Source: DATCVR01 sp036566745
GTDB lineage: Bacteria; Actinomycetota; Actinomycetes; Jiangellales; Jiangellaceae
DNA: 18,154 nt
Assembly (NCBI GenBank): GCA_036566745.1
Contig: DATCVR010000189.1
Span: 1-18,154, forward strand
Direction: 5' to 3'
Shown piece by piece: positions 1 to 6,964 of the stretch. Below the pieces are notes generated by a model, which was given only the letters and a program-made list of their open reading frames with translations, searched no databases and had not been told where the DNA came from. Numbering within the stretch: the stretch's first letter is position 1; each line of letters begins with the position of its first letter. A program made the translations under genes and the position numbers.

Positions 1-521
1 ATCCGGAAACCCGCGATCGACCGCGTCCCACCCGAGGTCGCCACGGGTGCGGAGAGCCGGCGGACCACCGCCCGCCGACGCGCGTCGGAGAACGACGCGA
101 CGCACACCCGGTGATGGGCACGGGTGCGTTCGATGACACGCGCCACCGGCCCGACCGCGTCAGGTGACTTCACGTCGATGTTGACCCGCAGCTCAGGCCA
201 GGTGCCGAGCAGCTCCTCCAGGGTGGGGACCGCCTCGACGCCGCCGATGCGGGCCTTCGCCACCCGCGACCACGGCAGCTCGACAAGCAGTCCGCGGCTG
301 TCGGTGACCCGGTCGAGGGAGTCGTCGTGGAAGGCCACCACGACCTCGTCGCTCGTGGCGTGGACGTCGGTCTCGACGTAGCGGTATCCGAGATCGACGG
401 CCGCCGCGAAGGCCGCCATGCTGTTCTCGAGGCCGTCGAGGGAAAAGCCCCGGTGCGCCAGCGCCAGCGGGCCAGGATGGTCGAAGTACGGGTGGACCGG
501 CGTGGATGCGGGACCAGACAC
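1..521 (-). CDS. Glycerophosphodiester phosphodiesterase, C-terminus cut by window edge
   Basis: A glycerophosphodiester phosphodiesterase (GDPD family, TIM-barrel) that hydrolyses glycerophosphodiesters to glycerol-3-phosphate and an alcohol. About 173 residues are visible of a usual length near 240-250. Translation of the minus strand shows the ordered family motifs: HRGF then LENSMAAF, ETDVHATSDEVVVAFHDDSLDRVT (the E-x-D metal ligands and the HD pair), and VNIDVKS further on. The frame stays open to base 1, so the C-terminus lies outside the window. The start is the GTG at 521-519: an in-frame TAG lies just upstream at 533-531, and the sequence TAGCCT at 533-528, 6 nt before the GTG, fits a leaderless promoter. 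It diverges from the GNAT gene, with 56 bp between start codons. The cytoplasmic location is inferred from the absence of a signal peptide. Confidence 0.92.
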   Translation of the reverse strand, partial: MSGPASTPVHPYFDHPGPLALAHRGFSLDGLENSMAAFAAAVDLGYRYVETDVHATSDEVVVAFHDDSLDRVTDSRGLLVELPWSRVAKARIGGVEAVPTLEELLGTWPELRVNIDVKSPDAVGPVARVIERTRAHHRVCVASFSDARRRAVVRRLSAPVATSGGTRSIAGFR

Positions 522-577
522 GAGGCCAGGCTACGGCGTCGCGGCCACGGTCGTCCGGGCACGACGGGGGAGGCGCG

Positions 578-1258
578 GTGACGCAGGTGGGGATCGACGA
601 CGACGGCCGGCTGATGAGCCGGTGGCAACGCGGCTGGGGACAGTCACGGCGCTTCCCGCCGCCGGTGCACGTCGACGGTGGCCTCGTCGTCCACATCGGT
701 GAACCCGGCCGCGAGGTCGAGTACATCGCCCTGACCACCGCGGCTGGCGTCCACCGCTCGCTCGCCGTCCTCGCCGCACGCGCCCAGGGCTCCTGGTTCA
801 CCGCGCCCACCCGGGACCGCGACGCCACGGCCGGGATCGCCGCGCGGGCCGGCCTCGTGCTGTCCGGCCCGGAGTGGCTGATGAGCCGTGCGCTCGACGG
901 ACATCCCGGCGCCGAGCTCGCCGACGGCTACCAGATCGAGGTCGAGCACGACGCCGGCGTCCTCGTCGCCGAGGTCTTCGCCGCCGACGGCAGCCTCGCG
1001 GCCCAGGGCCGGCTCGCCGTGCGCGGCACCGACGCTGTCGCCGACCAGTTCCACACCGCACCCACACACCGCCGCCGCGGCCTGGGCCGCACCGTGATGG
1101 CCGCGCTGGTCGACGAGGCCCGCCGTCGCGGCGCCCTCACCGGCCTGCTCATCGCCTCGCCCGACGGACGCCGCCTGTACGAAGCGCTCGGGTGGCAGAC
1201 GGTGGCCGACATCGTCGTGGCCACGCGTCCGCGCGGGTCCGGCGGACCGCTAGAGTGA
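578..1258 (+). CDS. GNAT-family N-acetyltransferase
   Basis: A 226-residue protein whose C-terminal part (about residues 118-215) is a GNAT acetyltransferase fold. It has the acetyl-CoA pyrophosphate-binding motif HRRRGLGRTVM at about 164-174 and a closing segment GRRLYEALGWQTV typical of the family. The first 110 residues do not carry an obvious second GNAT motif and may be a degenerate partner domain. The GTG at 578 was chosen because GGGGGAGG sits just 5 nt upstream; the frame is open further back to an ATG at 506, but that would overlap the divergent GDPD gene. The acetyl acceptor cannot be told from sequence. The stop codon lies inside the predicted -10 box of the downstream riboswitch transcript, so this gene is probably transcribed separately from glyA. 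Confidence 0.85.
   Translation: MTQVGIDDDGRLMSRWQRGWGQSRRFPPPVHVDGGLVVHIGEPGREVEYIALTTAAGVHRSLAVLAARAQGSWFTAPTRDRDATAGIAARAGLVLSGPEWLMSRALDGHPGAELADGYQIEVEHDAGVLVAEVFAADGSLAAQGRLAVRGTDAVADQFHTAPTHRRRGLGRTVMAALVDEARRRGALTGLLIASPDGRRLYEALGWQTVADIVVATRPRGSGGPLE
1251..1256 (+). promoter_or_regulatory. Candidate -10 box of the ZTP riboswitch/glyA transcript
   Basis: TAGAGT fits the actinobacterial TANNNT -10 pattern and lies about 7 nt before the first base of the riboswitch aptamer. It overlaps the TGA of the GNAT gene. No convincing -35 is seen at 16-18 bp spacing, so the call rests on the -10 and on the position relative to the aptamer. Confidence 0.4.
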
Positions 1259-1259
1259 G

Positions 1260-1357
1260 GCGCGTCGCGACTGGCGCAATCGGCCCCCGCCCGGGGGTCC
1301 AGGTGGAACCGACCACCGGGGAGCAGACCGCCGTGGCACCGCGCGCCTGGGTGCCCG
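1260..1357 (+). ncRNA. ZTP (pfl-type) riboswitch upstream of glyA
   Basis: The ZTP/ZMP riboswitch senses the purine intermediate AICAR (ZMP) and its triphosphate, which rise when 10-formyl-tetrahydrofolate is short; members occur upstream of glyA, purH, folD and related genes. Here the conserved 5' element CGACTGGCGCAA (1268-1279) is followed by a variable hairpin (CCCCC 1284-1288 with GGGGG 1293-1297). Next comes the GGTGG/CCACC helix (1302-1306 with 1313-1317) running into CCACCGGGGAGC (1313-1324). The 3' domain is a hairpin, GGCACC 1335-1340 with GGTGCC 1350-1355, whose loop leads into the conserved GCCTGGG. These elements occur in the known order and directly precede glyA. No U-run terminator is visible, and the ribosome-binding site GGAAGGAAG lies just downstream, so control of translation is the likelier mechanism (inference). 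Confidence 0.9.
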
Positions 1358-1389
1358 CACCGGCACAACGGAAGGAAGTGGCTCCCGCC

Positions 1390-2667
1390 ATGACCGCCAA
1401 CACCACGGACGCCCTCGTCTCGACCGACCCTGCCATCGCCGGCCTCATCACCGCCGAGGAACAGCGCCAGCGCGAGACGCTCAAGCTGATCGCCTCGGAG
1501 AACTACGTCTCCGCCGCCGTCCTCGCCGCCACCGGCACGGTGCTCACCAACAAGTACTCCGAGGGCTACCCCGGGCGCCGCTACTACGAGGGCCAGCAGG
1601 TCATCGACCAGATCGAGAACCTGGCCATCGACCGCGCCAAGGCACTGTTCGGCGTCGACCACGCCAACGTCCAGCCGTACTCCGGCTCGCCGGCCAACCT
1701 CGCGGTCTACCTGGCCACCGCCTCTCCCGGCGACACCGTCATGGGCATGTCGCTGCCGATGGGCGGCCACCTCACCCACGGCTGGAAGGTCTCGGCCACC
1801 GGCACCTGGTTCCGTGCCGTCCAGTACGAGGTGGGCCGCGAGACCGGCCGGGTCGACATGGACCAGGTCCGCGACCTCGCCCTGCGCGAGCGCCCGAAGC
1901 TGATCTTCTGCGGCGGCACGGCGATCCCGCGCACCATCGACTTCCCGGCCTTCGCCGCCATCGCCCGTGAGATCGACGCCGTGCTGGTGGCCGACATCGC
2001 GCACATCGCGGGGCTGATCGCTGGTGGCGCCCACCCCTCGCCCGTGGGCCACGCCGACATCATCACCACCACCACCCACAAGACCCTGCGTGGGCCGCGC
2101 GGCGCGATGATCCTCACCACCGAGGAGTACGCCAAGCCGATCGACAAGGCGGTCTTCCCCGGCCTGCAGGGTGGTCCCCACAACCACACCACCGCCGGCA
2201 TCGCCGTCGCGCTGCACGAGGCCGCCCGACCGGAGTTCCGCGACTACGCCGCCCAGATCGTCGCCAACGCCAAGGCGCTGGCCGACGAGCTCGGCTCCCG
2301 CGGCTTCGACCTCGTCTCCGGCGGCACCGACAACCACCTCCTCCTGGTCGACCTCACGTCCAAGGGCGTGGCCGGCAAGCCCGCGGCCCAGGCCCTCGAC
2401 CGCGCCGGCCTCGAGCTCAACTACAACGCCGTGCCGTTCGATCCGCGCAAGCCCTTCGACCCCTCCGGCCTGCGCATCGGTACCCCCGCGCTGACCAGCC
2501 GCGGCATGAGCGAGGGCGAGATGCGCGAGGTCGGGCGCTGGCTCGACGAGGTCGTCACCTCCCTCGCCGCCGACGACTCCGACGCCCTCGAGTCCACGGT
2601 GGCCCGGGTCCGCGGCGAGGTCGTCGAGCTGACCGGCAAGTTCCCGGTGCCCGGCCTCGACGTGTGA
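1390..2667 (+). CDS. glyA: Serine hydroxymethyltransferase
   Basis: PLP enzyme interconverting serine plus tetrahydrofolate with glycine plus 5,10-methylene-tetrahydrofolate, the main supply of one-carbon units. The 425-residue product has the usual family length. Visible hallmarks are KLIASENYVS near the N-terminus, TNKYSEGYPGRRYYEG, the cofactor site DIAHIAGL, and the PLP lysine in TTTTHKTLRGPRG at residue 231. FPGLQGGPHNH, RIGTPALTSRG and a normal C-terminus follow. The frame is open far upstream, but ATG 1390 is the start: it gives the family N-terminus and has GGAAGGAAG about 10 nt ahead. It is preceded by a ZTP riboswitch, which fits one-carbon control. Its TGA overlaps the GTG start of the kinase gene (GTGA), indicating translational coupling and one transcript. 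Confidence 0.98.
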   Translation: MTANTTDALVSTDPAIAGLITAEEQRQRETLKLIASENYVSAAVLAATGTVLTNKYSEGYPGRRYYEGQQVIDQIENLAIDRAKALFGVDHANVQPYSGSPANLAVYLATASPGDTVMGMSLPMGGHLTHGWKVSATGTWFRAVQYEVGRETGRVDMDQVRDLALRERPKLIFCGGTAIPRTIDFPAFAAIAREIDAVLVADIAHIAGLIAGGAHPSPVGHADIITTTTHKTLRGPRGAMILTTEEYAKPIDKAVFPGLQGGPHNHTTAGIAVALHEAARPEFRDYAAQIVANAKALADELGSRGFDLVSGGTDNHLLLVDLTSKGVAGKPAAQALDRAGLELNYNAVPFDPRKPFDPSGLRIGTPALTSRGMSEGEMREVGRWLDEVVTSLAADDSDALESTVARVRGEVVELTGKFPVPGLDV

Positions 2668-3344
2668 GCCGAACTTCCACGGTGGTGAGCGAGCGGCGTT
2701 CGGCGCTGCTCGCTCACCTCGCCGAGGCCATCGCCGCCCTACCGGCAGGACGGCCGCTCCGGGTGGCGGTCGACGGGGTCGACGGCGCCGGCAAGACGAT
2801 GTTTGCCGACGAGCTCGCCGAAGCACTGCAGTCGCGAGAGCGGGCGGTGGCGCGGGCCTCGGTCGACGGGTTCCACCACCCGCGAGCGGTCAGGTACCAG
2901 CGGGGGCGCGACTCTCCGGAGGGCTACTACCGCGACTCCTACGACTACGCGGCGCTGCGCGAGCGGCTGCTCGACCCGCTCGGCCCGGGCGGATCACGCC
3001 GCTATACCCGTGCGGTCTTCGACCACGCCACCGACACCGTCGTGGATGGCCCGATCCATACCGCCGACGACGACACCGTGCTCGTCCTCGACGGCATCTT
3101 CTTGCACCGGGGTGAGCTGCGCGGGCTCTGGGACTACTCGGTCTTCCTCGACGTCAGCTTCGACGTCTCGATCGCGCGATGCGCCGTGAGGGACGGCGGA
3201 TCACCGGACCCGGGGGCCGCCCCGAACCGCCGGTACGTCGAGGGCCAGCTGCTGTACCTGGCCGAGGCCCGCCCGCGCGACCGCGCTGACGTCGTCGTCG
3301 ACAACAGCGACCTGGCGCATCCCCGCATCGTGACGGCGACGTGA
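2664..3344 (+). CDS. Uridine-kinase-like P-loop kinase
   Basis: A 226-residue P-loop NTPase of the uridine kinase/phosphoribulokinase-like group. The Walker A motif GVDGAGKT is at residues 38-45; SVDGFHHPR and GYYRDSYDY follow, as in uridine-kinase-like proteins, and LVLDGIFL supplies the Walker B-like strand. Such proteins phosphorylate a nucleoside or another small hydroxylated substrate, but the substrate here is not certain and it should not be equated with Udk. The GTG start at 2664 overlaps the glyA stop by 4 bp; a GTG about 18 bp further in is possible, since both precede the P-loop. The gene lies between glyA and the DUF925 gene in an overlapping series, so the ZTP riboswitch transcript probably extends into it. 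Confidence 0.8.
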   Translation: MSRTSTVVSERRSALLAHLAEAIAALPAGRPLRVAVDGVDGAGKTMFADELAEALQSRERAVARASVDGFHHPRAVRYQRGRDSPEGYYRDSYDYAALRERLLDPLGPGGSRRYTRAVFDHATDTVVDGPIHTADDDTVLVLDGIFLHRGELRGLWDYSVFLDVSFDVSIARCAVRDGGSPDPGAAPNRRYVEGQLLYLAEARPRDRADVVVDNSDLAHPRIVTAT

Positions 3345-3997
3345 CGAGCGCCGACCCACCGGCTCGGGGCCGCGAGCTGGCGACCGCGAGCGAGGCTGAG
3401 CAGCGGGCGGCGTTCGTCGAGCTGGTGCTCGCGAATCCGTCGGTCGCGGAGATCGTCGAACGGATGCCCGCCACCAGCCTGCCGCAGTGGTACCTCACCG
3501 CCGGCGCGCTGTTCCAGACGGTGTGGAACCTCCTCGACGGCCGCGATCCACAGGCCGGCATCCGCGACTACGACCTCTTCTACTTCGACGCCTCCGACCT
3601 CTCCTACGACGCCGAGGATCGAGCGATCGGGCAGGTCAGAGCCACACTGGACGGTCTGGACATCCCGGTCGAGGTGCGCAACGAGGCGCGGGTCCACCTC
3701 TGGTACGCACGGAAGTTCGGCACGCCGTGCCCGCCGCTGCGCAGCACCGAGGACGCCATCGACCATTTCCCGGCCACGACGTGCTGCCTCGGCCTGCGCC
3801 GTGACCAGGTCGGCACGCTGCGGGTGTACGCGCCGCACGGCTTCGACGACCTGTTCCGCGGGGTGATCCAGCCCAACCCGGTGCTGGCGCCGCGCGAGGT
3901 CTACGACGCGAAGGCCGCCCGCTGGCAGAAGCAATGGCCGTGGCTGCACGTGCTGCCGTGGCCCGCGGGACGAGACCTCCCGCCGCCCACGCGCTGA
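3341..3997 (+). CDS. DUF925 (NTP_transf_6) nucleotidyltransferase-fold protein
   Basis: A 218-residue protein matching the DUF925/NTP_transf_6 family of nucleotidyltransferase-fold proteins of unknown substrate. Typical segments are QWYLTAGALFQTVWN (about residues 49-63) and IRDYDLFYFDASDLSYDAED (74-93), whose acidic D-Y-D and D-x-S-Y-D-A-E-D cluster corresponds to the expected metal-binding site. VEVRNEARVHLWY and a C-terminal VYDAKAARWQKQWPWL are also family-like. The GTG start overlaps the stop of the kinase gene by 4 bp (GTGA), making it the third gene of the glyA operon. It ends 3 bp from the stop of the convergent kinase gene on the minus strand. No experimental function is known to me for the family. 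Confidence 0.85.
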   Translation: MTSADPPARGRELATASEAEQRAAFVELVLANPSVAEIVERMPATSLPQWYLTAGALFQTVWNLLDGRDPQAGIRDYDLFYFDASDLSYDAEDRAIGQVRATLDGLDIPVEVRNEARVHLWYARKFGTPCPPLRSTEDAIDHFPATTCCLGLRRDQVGTLRVYAPHGFDDLFRGVIQPNPVLAPREVYDAKAARWQKQWPWLHVLPWPAGRDLPPPTR

Positions 3998-4000
3998 GCG

Positions 4001-5002
4001 TCAGGCGAACAGACGGCGATGCAGCTCGGTGCGGGCGGCGTCGTCCCACTCACCGATCCGGGTCGCCGCGATCCACGCCGCGCCCGCCGCACCGTCCAGG
4101 GCCACCCCGATCTGCGCGTCCGGCCAGGTGTCGGCCAACTGCGGCCGGACGCGGCCCGCCAATGGGGTGTCGGTGGTCAGCAACGACCCGGCGAGCACCA
4201 GCGGCGACACGTCTGCTTCGGGTCGCACGATCGTCGCGGCGTCGAGCAGGTGCCCGGCTGCCCGATCGAGGATGTCGGCGGCGCCCGGATCGTCGCCGGA
4301 GAGCCGGGTGACCAGCGGCGCCAGCTCTGCCAGGGCGATCGGCGGACGCTCATGGACCCGGCGCACCAGCTCCGAGGAGTCCGCACGACTCAGGTCGGTC
4401 TCGGGCGACCCGGTGAGCGCCTCGAGCACCGCACGCCCCAGCTGCCCCGGCGCCTGCTGGACGTCGAACGAGCGCAACACGTTCCGCACCGCCTGGTGGC
4501 CGATCCAGAACCCGGATCCGAGGTCGCCGAGCAGCCAACCGTGACCGTCGACGACATGGGCGAGGCGGACGCCCTCCATCCGCGCGACCAGGGCTCCGGT
4601 GCCCGACAGGACGAGCGTTCCGCCGGGTGCCGACGCACCCGCAGCGAACGCCACCGCGGCGTCGGAGACGACCTCGTAGTCGCAGGTCAGGCCAGCTGCG
4701 GTCCAGGTCTGCCACAACGCGTCGGCGATCTCCGGCACCGTCAGGTTGCGATCGCCGGCCGTCCCGATGACCGCGCTCACCACCTGTGCCGCGTCGACCC
4801 CCGCCAGGGCCTGGTCGAGCGCCGATGCCACGGCGGCCAGCGCCTTCGCGGGGGAGTGCGAGGTGAGGTTGGCGCCTCCGGCTCGCCCGGCTCCGCGGCG
4901 GGTGCCGTCGAGGCCGACCACCAGCGCCCGGGTGGACGTGCCGCCGATGTCGAGGCCGAGCGCCAGCGCGGGGCCGGCGTCCGGTGCAGGTCCAGGGTTC
5001 AT
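4001..5002 (-). CDS. BadF/BadG-type ATPase, probable N-acetylglucosamine kinase
   Basis: A 333-residue sugar kinase of the BadF/BadG/BcrA/BcrD ASKHA superfamily, the branch that includes N-acetylglucosamine kinases. The phosphate-1 loop LGLDIGGTSTRALV is at residues 15-28, VVSDAAVAF carries the likely catalytic Asp (114), the second phosphate loop LSGTGALV is at 132-139, and DGHGWLLGDLGSGFWIG (152-168) is the family signature. It would phosphorylate imported GlcNAc, or a related amino sugar, in the cytoplasm. The ATG at 5002 has AGGA close upstream (ACAGGACGTC-ATG). It diverges from the RpiR regulator across a 178-bp region holding a strong inverted repeat, so both directions may answer to that regulator. 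The substrate is inferred from the adjacent NgcEFG-type transporter; glucosamine or MurNAc are alternatives. Confidence 0.85.
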   Translation of the reverse strand: MNPGPAPDAGPALALGLDIGGTSTRALVVGLDGTRRGAGRAGGANLTSHSPAKALAAVASALDQALAGVDAAQVVSAVIGTAGDRNLTVPEIADALWQTWTAAGLTCDYEVVSDAAVAFAAGASAPGGTLVLSGTGALVARMEGVRLAHVVDGHGWLLGDLGSGFWIGHQAVRNVLRSFDVQQAPGQLGRAVLEALTGSPETDLSRADSSELVRRVHERPPIALAELAPLVTRLSGDDPGAADILDRAAGHLLDAATIVRPEADVSPLVLAGSLLTTDTPLAGRVRPQLADTWPDAQIGVALDGAAGAAWIAATRIGEWDDAARTELHRRLFA

Positions 5003-5048
5003 GACGTCCTGTCTCGTGTCCGGTCGATCGTCGACGTAACGGAAGAAA

Positions 5049-5085
5049 TGTCACGCTTCGGCAAACTCTGCCGAAACTCTTGACA
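5049..5085. promoter_or_regulatory. Compound inverted repeat, candidate RpiR operator
   Basis: A perfect 7-bp inverted repeat, TTCGGCA at 5057-5063 and TGCCGAA at 5069-5075 with a 5-bp centre, sits inside a second pair of arms, TGTCA at 5049-5053 and TGACA at 5081-5085. The right outer arm is part of the -35 hexamer TTGACA. It lies between the divergent kinase and rpiR genes, exactly where a local regulator would act. Binding by the RpiR protein is inference. Confidence 0.65.
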
Positions 5086-5107
5086 TCAGCCTCCGGCTAG
5101 AAAGAAT
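5080..5107 (+). promoter_or_regulatory. Promoter of the rpiR-SIS-ngcEFG transcript
   Basis: A perfect -35 TTGACA (5080-5085) is followed after 16 bp by AAGAAT (5102-5107), a 4/6 match to the -10 consensus. The -35 overlaps the right arm of the compound inverted repeat. The transcript would have a leader of about 65 nt before the rpiR start. Confidence 0.6.
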
Positions 5108-5180
5108 TCTCACCACCGCACGCCGATGGCCCGAATCCGAAAACTGGCGACCACCACCGACGCAAGGCTGGAGGAGCTCC

Positions 5181-6158
5181 GTGGCCGAACGGACCATACC
5201 CTCCGCACCCTCCGCGTTGCCTCCTCAGGACCACGACCCGGCCACCGGCGGCGAGTCCTCGGCCCACCTGACGGGCGATTCCGTGCTCACCCGCATCCGC
5301 GCCGTCCTGCCCGAGCTACCCGCCGCCCTGCAGCGGGTAGCCGAGCAGGTGCTGTCGGCACCGGCCGTCGTGGCCCGCGCCACCATTCTCGAGACCGCCG
5401 AACGCAGCGGCACCTCGGCCGCCACCGTCACGCGGTTCTGCCGCGCGCTCGACCTGCCCGGATACGCCGATCTCCGGCTGGCCATGGCCGAGGAGACCGG
5501 GCGCTCGTCGGCCGTGGCGGGCTGGGAGATCGACATCGGTCGCGAGATCCTGCCGGCCGACTCCCTCGAACGCGTGGTCGGGCTGATCGCCACGGCTGAC
5601 ATCCGGGCCATCCAGGAGACCGCCGCCCAGCTCGACCTGGCCGAGGTCGAACGCGCCGCCGACGCCATCGCCCACGCCGGGCGGGTCGAGGTCTACGGCA
5701 TCGGCGGCAGCGCCCTGGTGGCAGGGGAGATGCAGCTGTGCCTGCACCGCATCGGGATCCCCACCTGGTCCTGGAGCGACGTCCACTCGGGGTTGACCAG
5801 CGCCGCTCTGCTCGGCCCGGCCGACGTCGCCGTGGCCGTCTCCCACTCCGGTGCCACCTACGAGACCGTCGAGATGCTCTCGGCCGCGGGCAGCCGGGGC
5901 GCCACCACGGTGGCGCTGACCAGCTTCCCCCACTCGCCGCTGGCCGAGCTCGCCGACGTCGTGCTGACCACCGCCATCCACGAGACCACCTTTCGCCCCG
6001 ACGCCCTGGCCGCCCGCCACCCCCAGCTGATCGTGCTCGACCTGATCTACGTCGCGGTGGCCCAGCGACGCCACGACGCCACGGCCGCCGCTCTGAGCCG
6101 CACCGCCGAGGCGGTCAGCGGACATCGAGGCGGCGCCCGACGAGGGGAGCACCGATGA
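5181..6158 (+). CDS. RpiR/MurR-family transcriptional regulator (HTH + SIS)
   Basis: A 325-residue RpiR-family regulator. The N-terminal HTH_6 domain spans about residues 35-105, with the helix-turn-helix around TAERSGTSAATVTRFCRALD (72-91). The C-terminal SIS domain, which binds a sugar phosphate, shows VYGIGGSALVAGEM (171-184) and VAVSHSGATYETV (218-230). The GTG at 5181 has GGAGGAG ending about 5 nt upstream. Its stop overlaps the ATG of the SIS-domain gene (ATGA), so the two are translationally coupled. Members of this family sense phosphosugars and control the adjacent catabolic genes. Here the likely ligand is the product of the divergent kinase, and the likely target is the compound palindrome at 5049-5085, which would make it autoregulated. 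Whether it represses or activates cannot be read from the sequence. Confidence 0.92.
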   Translation: MAERTIPSAPSALPPQDHDPATGGESSAHLTGDSVLTRIRAVLPELPAALQRVAEQVLSAPAVVARATILETAERSGTSAATVTRFCRALDLPGYADLRLAMAEETGRSSAVAGWEIDIGREILPADSLERVVGLIATADIRAIQETAAQLDLAEVERAADAIAHAGRVEVYGIGGSALVAGEMQLCLHRIGIPTWSWSDVHSGLTSAALLGPADVAVAVSHSGATYETVEMLSAAGSRGATTVALTSFPHSPLAELADVVLTTAIHETTFRPDALAARHPQLIVLDLIYVAVAQRRHDATAAALSRTAEAVSGHRGGARRGEHR

Positions 6159-6919
6159 CCACCACCTCGGACGTCAGCGCCGCGGCGTACCTCGACGGCC
6201 TGCGCGCGACCATCGACCAGGTGGCGGCGAGCCAGGCCGGCAACGTCGCGGCCGCGGCCGACCTCGTCGTCGAGGCGATCCGGCGCGGGGGCATCGTCCA
6301 GGCGTTCGGCACCGGGCACTCCCAGGCCACCGCCATGGAGATGGCCGGCCGAGCCGGAGGACTGATCCCGACCAACCGAATCGCCCTGCGCGACCTCGTC
6401 ACCTACGGCGACACCCCACCTCAGGCACTGGCCGACCCGCACATCGAGCGCGATCCCACCGTCGCGGCGCGGCTCTACGACCTCACCCCGGTCGAGCCGG
6501 CCGACGTCTTCGTGATCGCCTCCAACTCCGGCATCAACGGCAGCGTCGTCGGGATGGCCGAGCTCGTCACGAGCCGAGGGCACAAGCTGATCGCCATCAC
6601 CTCCCTGGCCCATGGCGCGCAGGTGACCTCCCGTCATCCCTCAGGCGCCAAGCTGGGCGACTTCGCCGACGTCGTCCTCGACAACGGCGGCCCGTTCGGC
6701 GACGCCGTGCTTCCCCTGCCCGGGGGCGGCGCGGTATGCGCCGTCTCGTCGATCACGTCCGCTCTGCTCGCTCAACTCGTCACGGCAGAGGTGGTGCGCC
6801 GGATGCTCGACGCCGGCGAGGAACCACCTGTCTACCTCTCGGCGAACGTGCCCGACGGGGATGTCCACAACGACGCACTACTCAACCGATACGCGGGTCG
6901 GATCCGGCGCGGAGCCTGA
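6155..6919 (+). CDS. Free-standing SIS-domain phosphosugar protein (COG4821-like)
   Basis: A 254-residue protein consisting essentially of one SIS domain, of the type annotated as sugar isomerase domain-containing protein (COG4821). SIS hallmarks are VQAFGTGHSQATAMEMAGRAGG (residues 48-69) and FVIASNSGINGSVVGMAEL (119-137), followed by LIAITSLAHG. It is shorter than MurNAc-6-phosphate etherase (about 300 residues) and does not obviously match it, so an isomerase, epimerase or lyase acting on an amino-sugar phosphate remains open. The ATG at 6155 overlaps the rpiR stop and has GAGGGGAG ahead of it. The gene lies between the regulator and the transporter genes, so it is probably co-expressed with them. 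Its exact reaction is not established by the sequence. Confidence 0.85.
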   Translation: MTTTSDVSAAAYLDGLRATIDQVAASQAGNVAAAADLVVEAIRRGGIVQAFGTGHSQATAMEMAGRAGGLIPTNRIALRDLVTYGDTPPQALADPHIERDPTVAARLYDLTPVEPADVFVIASNSGINGSVVGMAELVTSRGHKLIAITSLAHGAQVTSRHPSGAKLGDFADVVLDNGGPFGDAVLPLPGGGAVCAVSSITSALLAQLVTAEVVRRMLDAGEEPPVYLSANVPDGDVHNDALLNRYAGRIRRGA

Positions 6920-6955
6920 GCTCCGCACGGTCACACGTCGAAGATCATGGTCAAA

Positions 6956-6960
6956 GGAGA
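6956..6960 (+). promoter_or_regulatory. Ribosome-binding site deciding the ngcE start
   Basis: The purine-rich AAAGGAGA lies 5-8 nt before the ATG at 6965 and would fall inside the coding sequence if the upstream ATG at 6947 were used. It therefore favours 6965 as the start. Confidence 0.65.
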
Positions 6961-6964
6961 CGGG

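Noticed and set aside
928..2826. 632-residue minus-strand frame opposite glyA
   Set aside because: It is a shadow of glyA, which is certain from its PLP-site motifs.
5003..5180. DasR dre site controlling the GlcNAc locus
   Set aside because: No ACTGGTCTAGACCA-like palindrome is present in the divergent region; a different palindrome is.
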